Made by a program: the position numbers and the translations under genes. This document shows, one piece after another, positions 34,209 to 42,922 of a DNA stretch of 64,000 bases; position 1 is the first letter of the stretch, and every line of letters begins with the position of its first letter. Under the pieces are notes generated by a model. It was not told where the DNA came from. It made no database searches and saw only the letters and a list, made by a program, of their open reading frames with translations. This DNA is from LMUY01 sp965198565 (lineage in GTDB: Bacteria > Pseudomonadota > Alphaproteobacteria > Acetobacterales > Acetobacteraceae): positions 1,116,001-1,180,000 of the forward strand of contig OZ240665.1 in assembly GCA_965198565.1 (NCBI GenBank). Reading direction: 5' to 3'.

Positions 34209-35353
34209 AAGCAGACATTCGGGACGACGATCGGTCGGCAGCTACACGCCAATCTCACCCGCGCAGCCACAACAAACAGCTTCTCCGAAGCCGACGCGGA
34301 GTAGGCCGAGTCGTATTCGAAGAGCGCCTGAAACGATTAAGTTACGGGTTGCCGAGCGGCGTTGTGCCATTTAATGCTTCGTAGGAGTTGAGCTTGTTGC
34401 AAGGCTAGGGGCCGTATCGGCCGTCTGAATTGTTTCCGTCGGTTTGATCAGACTTTCACGGAATATCGACTTGAACGCTTGTGCAAATTCACCACGTTCC
34501 CGTAGCCCGCGGAAAATTGGCCAGGTCCTATAATCCTCCGCTTTGATATCGCCTTTGTTACCTACCTCCTTCATCAATTGCACTGTAGCTTCTATATGTT
34601 CTGACACCGCCGCAACGCCAAGCTTGAGTACTCTACTGGATCCGGACCAGTCTTTATTTGCCAGGATAGCCTTGGCATCAGGTAACCTTTTTTGAAGCCG
34701 TAGCGCGTTAGCTAGATTGATTGTCATCATACCCAGCGTATTCTCTTCCCGCTTGCCCTTTATATTGACCGCAAAACGGAGAATACTTTCCGAGATGCTA
34801 TATTCCCTACTGTGGATCAGATTATAGCAAAGTTCATTTACAGAACTGTCAGCCTTATCTATCCCTAGTTTCTCAAATTTGCGCCACAAGACATAACAGA
34901 GCTTGACTCCTAACTCGTATATAATGGCAACAGATCGCCTATAATACTCCGGGCTAATGGTTAGTTTTTTACCAATCTCAATGCCTTTCTGTGGTATTTT
35001 ATGAAGCTCACAGGTGGACAGATACTGCTTAGATACAAACCCGCCGGTGTGAGTTAAAAGGTTGCGGCGCTCACATAACTCTACGAACTCAGGCCAAACT
35101 GTCAGGCCATCACGCAATTTAACGTCGAAGTTTTTTTCCATCCAAGCAAATTGCTCATGGTGGCTTGACCGAACAACTCCCTCAATCTCTCGCTCTACGA
35201 GGCTTTCTTTGGCTTCTTCGATGGAGGAGAACTCTAGCAACTCTGAGAATAACATCTGCTTCTTTGAAGTCAAGAAAATCTCCTCGTGTCTTCTAAGAAC
35301 AGTTTCCAACAGATTTGCAAGAAATGCGTCATAAGTGCTAACGAGACCAATTA

Positions 35354-36519
35354 TACCAGCGGCCCTAAATCATGACCTCTGCCCATTCGCGATGCCCTGT
35401 GGACCGAACGACATCTGGCGTGCTGGTGAGCGCGTTCCAGGCTGCGCAGGTTGCGTCCAGGATGGCTTCGTATGTGTCCCATACCTGGTGGCCGAATTTG
35501 TTGCCGCGCAGGTAGGCCCAGATGTTCTCGACCGGGTTGAGTTCCGGGGCGTAGGGCGGCAGGGTCAGCAGCACGATGTTGCTGGGCACGTCCAGCTTGG
35601 GTGAGCGGTGCCAGCCTGCGCCGTCGATGACCAGCAGGGCGATGGCGCCCAGCGTGACACAGGTGCTGATTTCGGCCAGATGCTTGTTCATGGCATCGAC
35701 GTTGACGATAGGCAGCACCAGCGCACTGCCGACGCCGCGGGCCGGACAGATGGCGCCAAACAGATAGACCCAGTTGAACCGGTGGTCACGCAAGGCGCGC
35801 GGCCGAGAGCCGCGCCGCGCCCAAATGCGGGTTAACGTACCTTGCTGGCCGACCCTGGCTTCGTCTTGAAACCAGACTTCGACCGGCTTGCCGGCGTGCT
35901 GCGTGCCGATCGCATCGCGCGCCAGGCCGGCGAAGTTTTTTTAAAAGCCTCCTGTGCCACAAGATCGGTTTGCGGGTGCAGCGGACGCACGCAGAGCTTG
36001 CGATAGCCAAGCCTGCGCAGCAATTTGCCCACACTGCGCTCGTGCAGCTCGACGCCGAACGCGCGTGCGATACGCTTCTGGAGATCGGCACGCCGGAACC
36101 GCACGACCCCGTCTTCAGCCAAGGTAGCGCCCTCCTCCACCCAGCGTGCAACGCGGCCCTGCTCAACCCAGCTCAGGCTGGCGGGCCGACCGCTGCGTGC
36201 CCGGTCGGCAAGCCCGTCCAGCCCCGCCTCGTTGTAGCGGTGCACCCAATCACGCAGGGTCTGCCGGTCCATGCCGCAGGCCCGCGCAGCCTCCTCCCGG
36301 CTCGCCCCGTCCAGTATCTGCGCAATGGCCAAAACACGACAGGCCTGTTTGGAATCCGCAAGCCGCCGGGCCGCAGCACGCAATTCGGCCGCGCTCAACT
36401 CCGTCCGTGTGATAGCCACTGCCGCCATGTCCGCCTCGCGAATCGATGCACACAAAAGCGAATCACGTCCGACGGCGGTTGGGAATCCCACACGAGTCAG
36501 CAGTTTGGGCCGGTGGTAT
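35354..36519 (-). mobile_element. IS630-family insertion sequence
   Basis: This 1166-bp element is flanked by duplicated TA (35352-35353 and 36520-36521), the target rule of IS630. The ends form inverted repeats: TACCAGCGGCCC at 35354 and, on the complement of the other end, ATACCACCGGCCC; about 18 of 23 positions match when offset by one. It is high-GC, unlike the AT-rich gene it interrupts. Confidence 0.88.
35365..36428 (-). CDS. IS630-family transposase, two frames joined at an A7 run
   Basis: Frame A (ATG 36428 to 35832) has the helix-turn-helix part: SREEAARACGMDRQTLRDWVHRYNEAGLDGL and LGYRKLCVRPLHPQTD. The DDE part is in the -1 frame down to 35365: EVWFQDEARVGQQG, LLVIDGAGWHRS and LPPYAPELNPVENIWAYLR. 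The frames meet at seven A on the minus strand (35942-35936), where QEAFKK would continue NFAGLARDA if one A were read twice. The joined product is about 355 residues, normal for IS630. Two-frame IS630 elements with slippage are known, so this may be functional frameshifting rather than decay. Confidence 0.82.
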
Positions 36520-36960
36520 TATTCCAAGCTCCGGAAGAATCTTTGTTCCCTGGAAGGCAGCCTCTAGTTCATCTGTAATCAGCCTAAGCTCGCGGAAACA
36601 CTCGGCATTTAGTTCGAAAACCCGGACCTCGTTTTTGGACAAATCGACTCTTGGTACGCCCTTAGAGTGAGCGAACTGAGTTAACTTACGTTCTTCTATG
36701 GCCTTTAGCATAACTGGCGCCATTTCAAAGGTCATCGGAATAAACTTGCGGAATGACTCCATGGACGTGACGAATTCTTGCAAGACAGCCTCAAAGTCAG
36801 TGGGCCTTTTACTTTCAGTTTTGACCGCGTCCGCCTTTGGTTCAGCGAGCCTCGGTTTGTGGATTCTTTCTGGATCTGTAACTATCGAGTGCCTGGTCGT
36901 CTCGCCATCCTTCGTGTGAAAGGCGATAAAAAATACGTCTGCCTTCTGTCGTTTTGCCAA

Positions 36961-37315
36961 ATGACGTAACTCCTTCGACCTTAACTACCTCCGACTGGCA
37001 AGCTTTCTTTGTCAAGCCGAGATCACCCGCGACTGAGACGTCCGACTTTCAGGTTCACTCACCGAATAGCTGCCAGTCCGCGACCGGCCAATCCCCCCGG
37101 ATCTCGGGATGTCAGCTTTCCCACAGTTGCACCCGAAGCAGACCGTCCGCTCTCCACACCAGAAGGCGACCTCTGGCACAGGTTACAGGCGCCAGATTCC
37201 AACCACGACATCGCCACACGTCGAACGCCCTGCCCGCACCCCATCAAAGCGCGACGGCACGCTTCATATGGCGGCAAAAACTCCTAAATGTGCCTTAGCT
37301 TCGTGGGAGCGCGTC
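36961..37315. other. Intergenic region after the AT-rich island
   Basis: In these 355 bp the first part (to about 37030) holds the AAGGAG ribosome site and presumably the promoter of the split HEPN gene on the minus strand. The rest returns to high GC and has short open frames without protein-like composition. I see no RNA gene, repeat or attachment site. Confidence 0.4.
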
Positions 37316-38350
37316 ATGCGGCTGTCAGTGCTGGACCAATCGACCATCGTCTCGGGCCGCCCCGCCGCGGACGCGATCCAGGAGTCGCTCACCCTGGCCC
37401 GCCACTGCGAGGCGCTGGGCTACAGCCGCTACTGGCTGGCCGAGCATCACGCCTCCGCCAGCCAGGCCGGCACTGCGCCGGAAATCCTCATCGCGGCCAT
37501 CGCCGCCACCACCCACCGCATCCGGGTCGGCAGCGCCGGGGTGATGCTGCCGCATTACAGCGCGCTCAAGGTGGCGGAGCAGTTCCGCGTGCTCGAGGCG
37601 CTGGCGCCGGGGCGGATCGACCTGGGGCTGGGGCGGGCGCCGGGGTCGGACGGGCGCACCGCGTTCGCGCTCAACCCCAACGCCGCCTCGGCCGCGGACC
37701 TGTTTCCGACCCAGGTGCGGGACCTGCTGGCCTGGGTCAGCGGGGAGAAGCTGCCCGAGGGGCATCCGTTCCGCGACGTCGCCGCGCAACCGACCGGGCC
37801 GACCACGCCGGAGGTGTGGATCCTTGGCTCGTCGGCCTATGGCGCGCAGGTGGCGGCGCATTTCGGGCTGCCGTACTGCTTTGCCCATTTCATCACCGAC
37901 GGGCAGGGCGCGGCCGAAGCGCTCGATATCTACCGCGCCCATTTCCGCCCCAGCGAGCGCACGCCGATGCCGGTGGCCACCGTCGCGGTCTGGGCTATGG
38001 CGGCGGAGAGCCCGGCGGAGGCCGAGCGCCTGTTTGCGCCGCGCGCGCTATGGCGGCTCGGGCGGGACCGCGGCGTCTACAGCGCGCTGCCCACCGCTGA
38101 GGAGGCGGCCGCCTACCCCTATTCCGAGGCGGAGCGGGCGCGGGTCGAGCAGATCAAGGCGCGCGCGCTGTATGGCACGGCGGAGCGGGTGATGGGCCAG
38201 CTCACGGGCTTGGCGAACGAGTTGGGCCTGGAGGAGGTGGCGGTGATCACGACGCTGCCGGAGCCCGAGGCGCGGCGCCGGTCCTACAGTCTGCTCGCAC
38301 AGGCCGCCGGGCTGCGCGCGGCCGAGAGGGTGGCGCTGGCCGCGGAGTAA
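37316..38350 (+). CDS. LLM-class flavin-dependent oxidoreductase (luciferase-like)
   Basis: This 344-residue protein of the bacterial luciferase-like fold is probably an FMN-dependent monooxygenase. Visible are MRLSVLDQSTIVSG, SLTLARHCEALGYSRYWLAEHHA, IRVGSAGVMLPHYSALKVAEQFRVLEALAPGRIDLGLGRAPGSD, and GSSAYGAQVAAHFGLPYCFAHF, characteristic of the MsnO8/YhbW group. ATG 37316 follows GGGAG and gives the common start. Substrate cannot be told. The peptide-binding protein follows at once on the same strand. Confidence 0.9.
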   Translation: MRLSVLDQSTIVSGRPAADAIQESLTLARHCEALGYSRYWLAEHHASASQAGTAPEILIAAIAATTHRIRVGSAGVMLPHYSALKVAEQFRVLEALAPGRIDLGLGRAPGSDGRTAFALNPNAASAADLFPTQVRDLLAWVSGEKLPEGHPFRDVAAQPTGPTTPEVWILGSSAYGAQVAAHFGLPYCFAHFITDGQGAAEALDIYRAHFRPSERTPMPVATVAVWAMAAESPAEAERLFAPRALWRLGRDRGVYSALPTAEEAAAYPYSEAERARVEQIKARALYGTAERVMGQLTGLANELGLEEVAVITTLPEPEARRRSYSLLAQAAGLRAAERVALAAE

Positions 38351-38382
38351 TACGAACGGTACATGGCTTCGCTTTGCTCGCG

Positions 38383-40014
38383 ATGACGAGGCCATATTGG
38401 GCAAAACTCGCCTGGCTCGCGCTCGGCTGCAACCTGCTGACGACGGCGGTGCAGGCGCAAGGCACGCTGCGGCTGCTCGCCAGCAGCGGCGCCGGGTCGA
38501 TCGACCCGCAGATCAACTATACCGGGCAATACTGGCAGCTCTTCACCGTGGTGTACGACGGGCTGGTGGCGTTCCGGCGCGTGCCCGGGCCTGCCGGGCT
38601 GGAGCTGGTGCCCGACCTGGCCGACAGCGTGCCGACCCCCACCGAAGGCGGCCAGGTCTACACGTTCCACATCCGGCCCGGCCTGGTGTTCGCCGATGGC
38701 AGCCCGGTGCGCGCCAGCGACGCCGCGGCCTCGCTGCGGCGGATTTTTCGCATCGTCGGCCCCACTGCCGGCAGCTTCTATGGCGGCATCGTGGGAGCCG
38801 ACGCCTGCCTGCAGACTCCCGCCTCCTGCGCGCTCTCGGGCGTCACCGCCGACGACGAGGCGGGTACGCTGAGGATTGCCCTAACCCGCCCGGACCCGGA
38901 CTTCTTGCTCAAGCTCGCGCTGCCGCATGCCAGCGTGCTGCCCGCCAGCGCACCGGACCATGATGCGGGCACGCAGCCGATCGCCGGCACCGGGCCATAC
39001 CGGATCACCCAGGTCGACCCGGCGAACGGCGTGCGGCTCGAGCGCAACCCGCGCTTCCAGCCGTGGAACCCGCAGGCCCAGCCCGCCGGCCTGCCCGACG
39101 CGATCGCATACCATTTCGGCCTGGAGGACGAAGCCGAGGTGACGCAGGTGGAGAACAACCAGGCGGATTGGATGTTCGACACGCCGCCCTTGGACCGTTT
39201 GGGCGAGTTAGGCGCATCCTATGCCAGCCAAGTCCATATCAACCCGGCGTTCGCGTTGTGGTTCCTGCCGATGAACATCCACGAGCCGCCATTCGACGAC
39301 ATCCGGGTGCGCCGCGCGGTGAACCTCGCCATCGACAGGGACGCGGCCGTCAAGCTGTTCGGTGGACCGCGGTTGGCGCATCCGTCCTGCCAGATCCTGC
39401 CGCCGGGCCTGCCGGGCTACGCGCCCTATTGCCCCTTCCCGCACGACATGGCGGCCGCACGGGCGTTGGTGCGCGCGAGCGGCACCGCCGGCATGCGCGT
39501 GACCTTGGTGATCGACACCTCCGCCGTGCAGCGTGCCTTGGGGACCTACCTGCTGAGCGTGCTGGGGGAGCTGGGCTACGACGCGCGGCTGCTGACGCTC
39601 TCCGGCAGCCTACAATTCACCTATATTCAGAACACGGCCAACCACGTGCAGATCAGCCTCACCACCTGGTATGCCGACTACCCCAGCGCCAGCGACTTCC
39701 TGCCGCTGCTGTTCGGCTGCGCGTCCTACCATCCCGGGAGCGACGGCTCGATCAACTTCAGCGGCCTGTGCGACCCGGCGCTCGACGCGCGCATGCAGGC
39801 GGTGGCGCAGAGTGGCGATCCGTCCGGCTGGCCCGCCATCGACCGCGACATCACCGACCGGGCGCTGTTCGCGGTGTTGTTCAACCCGAGCTACATCGAT
39901 GTCACGTCACGACGGGTGGGGGAGTTTCTGTATCATGCGCAGTATCACTGGCTGATGGACCAATCGCCACTGCAACTGTCGTCTCCCGCTCCTTCTGGGA
40001 GAGGGCCGGGGTGA
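38383..40014 (+). CDS. Peptide/nickel-type ABC solute-binding protein (SBP family 5)
   Basis: This 543-residue protein has a signal peptide (AKLAWLALGCNLLTTAVQAQG) and the family 5 fold: STAGSIDPQ-like SSGAGSIDPQINYTGQYWQ, VYDGLVAFRR, YTFHIRPGLVFADGSPVRASDAA, GTGPYRITQVDPANGVRLERNPRFQPW and DDIRVRRAVNLAIDRDAAV. It would deliver peptides or similar solutes to a permease not present here. The last residues (LSSPAPSGRGPG) are read from a REP-like repeat starting at about 39980, so the native C terminus was probably shorter or replaced. ATG 38383 lies in a TTCGCTTTGCTCGCGATGACG stretch; TTG 38374 is an alternative. Confidence 0.87.
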   Translation: MTRPYWAKLAWLALGCNLLTTAVQAQGTLRLLASSGAGSIDPQINYTGQYWQLFTVVYDGLVAFRRVPGPAGLELVPDLADSVPTPTEGGQVYTFHIRPGLVFADGSPVRASDAAASLRRIFRIVGPTAGSFYGGIVGADACLQTPASCALSGVTADDEAGTLRIALTRPDPDFLLKLALPHASVLPASAPDHDAGTQPIAGTGPYRITQVDPANGVRLERNPRFQPWNPQAQPAGLPDAIAYHFGLEDEAEVTQVENNQADWMFDTPPLDRLGELGASYASQVHINPAFALWFLPMNIHEPPFDDIRVRRAVNLAIDRDAAVKLFGGPRLAHPSCQILPPGLPGYAPYCPFPHDMAAARALVRASGTAGMRVTLVIDTSAVQRALGTYLLSVLGELGYDARLLTLSGSLQFTYIQNTANHVQISLTTWYADYPSASDFLPLLFGCASYHPGSDGSINFSGLCDPALDARMQAVAQSGDPSGWPAIDRDITDRALFAVLFNPSYIDVTSRRVGEFLYHAQYHWLMDQSPLQLSSPAPSGRGPG

Positions 40015-40100
40015 GGGGGCTTTGCGCATAAACGACTATCTTTGCGTGTGTGGCAGCCACCCTCACCCCGACCCTCTCCCGCCAGCGGGAGAGGGAGATT
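39980..40100. repeat. Inverted pair of REP-like repeats, one copy inside a gene end
   Basis: Copies at 39980-40018 (TCTCCCGCTCCTTCTGGGAGAG...GGGGTGAGGGG) and 40058-40100 (CACCCTCACCCC...CTCTCCCGCCAGCGGGAGAGGGAG). The first encodes the final residues and stop of the solute-binding protein; the second abuts the end of the YdcF-like gene. The segment GTGGCAGCCACCCTCACCC is repeated nearly identically at 63916. Confidence 0.85.
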
Positions 40101-40899
40101 AGGCGCGGGCGGGAGCATTCTGCGGGGCGGGAAATAGAGCGCTGGTCTCGCCTGCCAGCCAATACGCCACCAGCCCTTCCCACTCGTGCGCCGCCCAGTC
40201 GAGCAGCGATAGCTTGTCGCCGAGCGAGCCGGTCAGCGCGGTCAGGTGGTCGCGCGTGTGGTAGCCCACCGGGTAGGGCAGCACGTCCCAGCCGGCCTTG
40301 CGGAACACGCCCACGGATCGCGGCATGTGGATCGCCGACGTCACCAGCAGCCAGGTCTGCCCCGGCTGCGGATGCACCAGCGCGCGGGACATGACGGCGT
40401 TCTCGTAGGTGGTGCGGGATTGGCTCTCGAAGGTGATCCGGTCGACATCCATGCCCATTTGCGCCAGCAGGATGCGGACGAACTTGGCTTCGTTGGTGAC
40501 GCCCTGCTCGATGTGGCCGGAGCCGCCGGTGAACACGAGCTTGGCCTGCGGATACTGCCGAGCCAGGATGAACAGGGTGGTCAGCCGGTCTGCGGCGCCG
40601 GTCAGCGAAGGGGTGCCGCGATCCTCGCTCGTCATGTCCTCGATGGCGCCGCCGAGCACGATCACGCCGTCCACCTGCTCTGGCGGGGTGGTGACGCGGG
40701 GGAAGCGGTCCTCCAGCGGGCGCGCCGCCCACACCTCGACCGGCAGGAACCAGCAGGCCACCAGCCCGGCAACCCCCAGGCTCAACACCACCCGGCCGAA
40801 CCGCCAGCGATGCAGGATCAGCCCGACCGCCGCCAACGCGACCAGCAGCCCGGACGGCGCCGCCACCAAGGACAGCAGTTTGACGACGGTGAAATTCAC
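40099..40899 (-). CDS. YdcF/ElyC-like DUF218 membrane protein
   Basis: This 266-residue protein has two N-terminal membrane segments (VVKLLSLVAAPSGLLVALAAVGLIL and VVLSLGVAGLVACWFLP), then the DUF218 domain: VDGVIVLGGAIEDMTS, LVFTGGSGHIEQGVTNEAKFVRILLAQMG, ITFESQSRTTYENAVMSRAL and WLLVTSAIHMPRSVGVFRKAGWDVLPYPV. Relatives act in envelope maintenance (ElyC) or vancomycin susceptibility (SanA); the exact activity is unknown. ATG 40899 overlaps the DUF4169 stop by 4 nt, so the two are coupled. Confidence 0.9.
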   Translation of the reverse strand: MNFTVVKLLSLVAAPSGLLVALAAVGLILHRWRFGRVVLSLGVAGLVACWFLPVEVWAARPLEDRFPRVTTPPEQVDGVIVLGGAIEDMTSEDRGTPSLTGAADRLTTLFILARQYPQAKLVFTGGSGHIEQGVTNEAKFVRILLAQMGMDVDRITFESQSRTTYENAVMSRALVHPQPGQTWLLVTSAIHMPRSVGVFRKAGWDVLPYPVGYHTRDHLTALTGSLGDKLSLLDWAAHEWEGLVAYWLAGETSALFPAPQNAPARA

Positions 40900-41072
40900 G
40901 GCTCGCGCTCTGCACCGTCGAGCTTGCGCTTGGCAAGTTCGGCGGTGCGTTCCTCCTGCTCACGTTGCTCTGCCGTGCGGCCGAACCGCTCGCGATTCGC
41001 CGCCGCTTGCACCCTGGCCTCGGCTCTGGCCTTGACTTTGCGAACGCCGCGCAGGTTGATGATCTCGCCCAT
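40896..41072 (-). CDS. DUF4169 family small basic protein
   Basis: This 58-residue charged helical protein, MGEIINLRGVRKVKARAEAR then ANRERFGRTAEQ, is the hallmark pattern of DUF4169, a small alphaproteobacterial family of unknown function. The start at ATG 41072 was chosen from the conserved MGEIINLR; the frame is open further upstream but is not protein-like there. It couples to the YdcF-like gene through an ATGA overlap. Confidence 0.85.
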   Translation of the reverse strand: MGEIINLRGVRKVKARAEARVQAAANRERFGRTAEQREQEERTAELAKRKLDGAEREP

Positions 41073-41227
41073 GGCGACACACTGGCACGCCGCCGGGCTG
41101 CTTGGAATGCGTCCAGATGCAACTGAGATCACCGCCAAGTGGCCCGCAGCGCACGCAAAAGGGCGTGAGAACCTCTAAGCCACAACCGCGTTGACGAACC
41201 TAAGCAACACCGGAAGGGGTGTCATCC

Positions 41228-41377
41228 GTGGGTACGATACTTGTAATTATCCTGATCATCCTGCTTCTCGGCGGCGGCGGCTACGGCTATAGCGCCGGCT
41301 GGGGATATGGGCCGACCGGCGGCATCGGTCTTATCGTGTTGATTCTCATCGTTTTGCTTGTGCTCGGCAGAATTTAG
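41228..41377 (+). CDS. DUF3309 family small membrane protein
   Basis: This 49-residue protein starts at GTG 41228 (GGAAGGGG 9 nt upstream) and ends at TAG 41375. It has two hydrophobic stretches (MGTILVIILIILLLGGG and GIGLIVLILIVLLVLGRI) around YSAGWGYGPTGG, the signature of DUF3309. Function is unknown; such proteins are often stress-related. A strong hairpin follows the stop by 8 nt. Confidence 0.85.
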   Translation: MGTILVIILIILLLGGGGYGYSAGWGYGPTGGIGLIVLILIVLLVLGRI

Positions 41378-41385
41378 CAGGCTGT

Positions 41386-41410
41386 CCGGCCAGGCAGCTC
41401 GCCTGGCCGG
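41386..41410 (+). terminator. Hairpin terminator after the DUF3309 gene
   Basis: A perfect 10-bp stem CCGGCCAGGC (41386-41395) / GCCTGGCCGG (41401-41410) with loop AGCTC, followed by CCTTTGTG. The T run is short, but position and stem strength fit transcription termination. Confidence 0.6.
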
Positions 41411-41476
41411 CCTTTGTGCTGCAATGATGCAATAATAACTGTCCCGGAACTATCGGGACGTGGTTGAAGGTGTCCT

Positions 41477-42001
41477 ATGCAAAATGTCCCGATCCTCGTC
41501 TCGACATCGGATGTGGCGCTAAGTCCTTCGTCGATCCCGGAAAGTTGGATTCTCGAAGGCTCGCCAGTTACCCGCTCGCGTGTCATGGCGACGAGCGCCG
41601 ACCAAACTGCGATGGTCATCGTGTGGGATTGCACGGCCGGACGCTTCAACTGGTTCTACAACCTCGACGAAACCGTCAGCGTCATCGAGGGCGGCATGTC
41701 GCTCACCGACCATACTGGCACGCGCAGAGTGGCCGCTGGGGACGTGGTTTACTTCCCAGCGGGTAGCCAGGCGATGTGGACGGTGGACAGCTACGTCCGC
41801 AAGATCGCCGTCGTGCGCCAGCAAATGCCGGCGAACGTCAGCATGGCACTGCGGGTAATGCGCAAGCTGCAGCGGATGGTCACGCCGGCCAGCATGCGGC
41901 TGAAGGGTGGGTTCGCGATCGTGCGCCCCGACCACGAGATGTCACACTGGCAAGCTCCCGTGGCCGCGCCGGTCGCGGAGTTGGAAGACGCCGGAGTCTA
42001 A
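41477..42001 (+). CDS. Cupin-domain protein (DUF861-like)
   Basis: This 174-residue protein has one cupin barrel: VIVWDCTAGRFNWFYNLDETVSVIEGG, VAAGDVVYFPAGSQAMWTVDSYVRKIAVV. The common metal-binding histidines of cupin motif 1 are absent (FNWFYNLDE), as in the (S)-ureidoglycine aminohydrolase/DUF861 side of the family. A C-terminal helical segment (MALRVMRKLQRMV) follows. Function is unknown. A hairpin GTCCCG/CGGGAC (41441-41459) lies just before its ribosome site GAAGGTG and could be regulatory. Confidence 0.85.
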   Translation: MQNVPILVSTSDVALSPSSIPESWILEGSPVTRSRVMATSADQTAMVIVWDCTAGRFNWFYNLDETVSVIEGGMSLTDHTGTRRVAAGDVVYFPAGSQAMWTVDSYVRKIAVVRQQMPANVSMALRVMRKLQRMVTPASMRLKGGFAIVRPDHEMSHWQAPVAAPVAELEDAGV

Positions 42002-42025
42002 GCCATCGCCGGGCCCGTGGCCCTG

Positions 42026-42922
42026 TTAGGATACCATGCCGGAAGAGTTCACTCGGCTCAGGATCATGTCCAGCTTGGCGAGCAGTTCCGGGTTGCGGGC
42101 CGCAGGGGCAGTGACAAGGGCATAATCCAGCGCCCGGTCGCACCCCGCCGGGCATGGCCCGCGTTGCGCTCCGATCACCGGGACCACGGCCTTCACCAAC
42201 CGGCGCGCCGCATCCGCATTGGCGAGCAACACCGTTTGGATCTGGTCCACGGTCACATGGCCATGGTCCATATGCCAGCAGTCATAGTCCGTCACCATGG
42301 CGACGGTCGCGTAGCAAAGCTCCGCCTCGCGGGCGAGCTTGGCTTCCGGCATGTTGGTCATGCCGATCACGCTGCAGCCCCAGCTCCGATACAGCATGCT
42401 CTCGGCGTAGCTGGAAAACTGCGGCCCCTCCATCGCGAGATAGCTGCCGCCACGGCTCACTGGCAAGCCGAGCTGTTGCGCGGCAGCCTCCAGTGCATCG
42501 CCCAGCCGGGGGCATACCGGGTGCGCCATCGAGACATGCGCCACCACGCCGTCGCCGAAGAAGCTCTTCTCGCGCGCGAAGGTGCGGTCGATGAACTGGT
42601 CGACGATCACGAAGTGACCCGGCGGATAGTCCTCGCGCAGGCTGCCCACCGCCGATAACGACAGCACGTCCGTAACGCCAGCGCGCTTCAGCGCGTCGAT
42701 ATTGGCGCGGTAGTTGAGGTGGGTCGGGGACAGGCGGTGGCTCCGCCCGTGCCGGGGCAGGAACACGCAGCGGACGCCAGCCAGCTCGCCAAACAGCAGC
42801 TCGTCCGATGGATCACCCCAGGGCGAGTCCACCTTGCGCCACTGCTTGCCGTCCAGCCCGTCGATATCATACAGCCCCGAGCCGCCGATGATGCCAATCA
42901 CCGGCTGCACGATGTCTGGCAC
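42026..42922 (-). CDS. mtnP: S-methyl-5'-thioadenosine phosphorylase
   Basis: This 298-residue phosphorylase splits methylthioadenosine into adenine and methylthioribose 1-phosphate in methionine salvage. It has IGIIGGSGLYDIDGL, FLPRHGRSHRLSPTHLNYRANI (phosphate site), MEGPQFSSYAESMLYRSWG and VTDYDCWHMDHGHVT. The pattern is MTAP rather than purine nucleoside phosphorylase. It begins at GTG 42922, sharing a base with the cytochrome c1 stop (TAGTG), so it is the last gene of the bc1 operon by translational coupling. Confidence 0.94.
   Translation of the reverse strand: MPDIVQPVIGIIGGSGLYDIDGLDGKQWRKVDSPWGDPSDELLFGELAGVRCVFLPRHGRSHRLSPTHLNYRANIDALKRAGVTDVLSLSAVGSLREDYPPGHFVIVDQFIDRTFAREKSFFGDGVVAHVSMAHPVCPRLGDALEAAAQQLGLPVSRGGSYLAMEGPQFSSYAESMLYRSWGCSVIGMTNMPEAKLAREAELCYATVAMVTDYDCWHMDHGHVTVDQIQTVLLANADAARRLVKAVVPVIGAQRGPCPAGCDRALDYALVTAPAARNPELLAKLDMILSRVNSSGMVS

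Larger units (their letters stand above)
34371..36960 (-). pseudogene. HEPN-domain protein gene split by IS630
   Basis: The gene begins at TTG 36960 (AAGGAG 9 nt upstream), runs to 36522, is broken by IS630, and continues from 35353 to the stop at 34371. Removing IS630 and one TA copy restores one 473-codon frame (junction ELGIIGLVSTYDAF). The joined protein has a mostly helical N-terminal part, then LVSTYDAFLANLLETVL and an RX4H-type motif in ERRNLLTHTGG. This resembles RiboL-PSP-HEPN proteins, many of which are ribonucleases in defence or toxin systems. DNA here is clearly AT-richer than the flanks, suggesting transfer. The domain call is by pattern; no partner gene is recognised. Confidence 0.6.
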
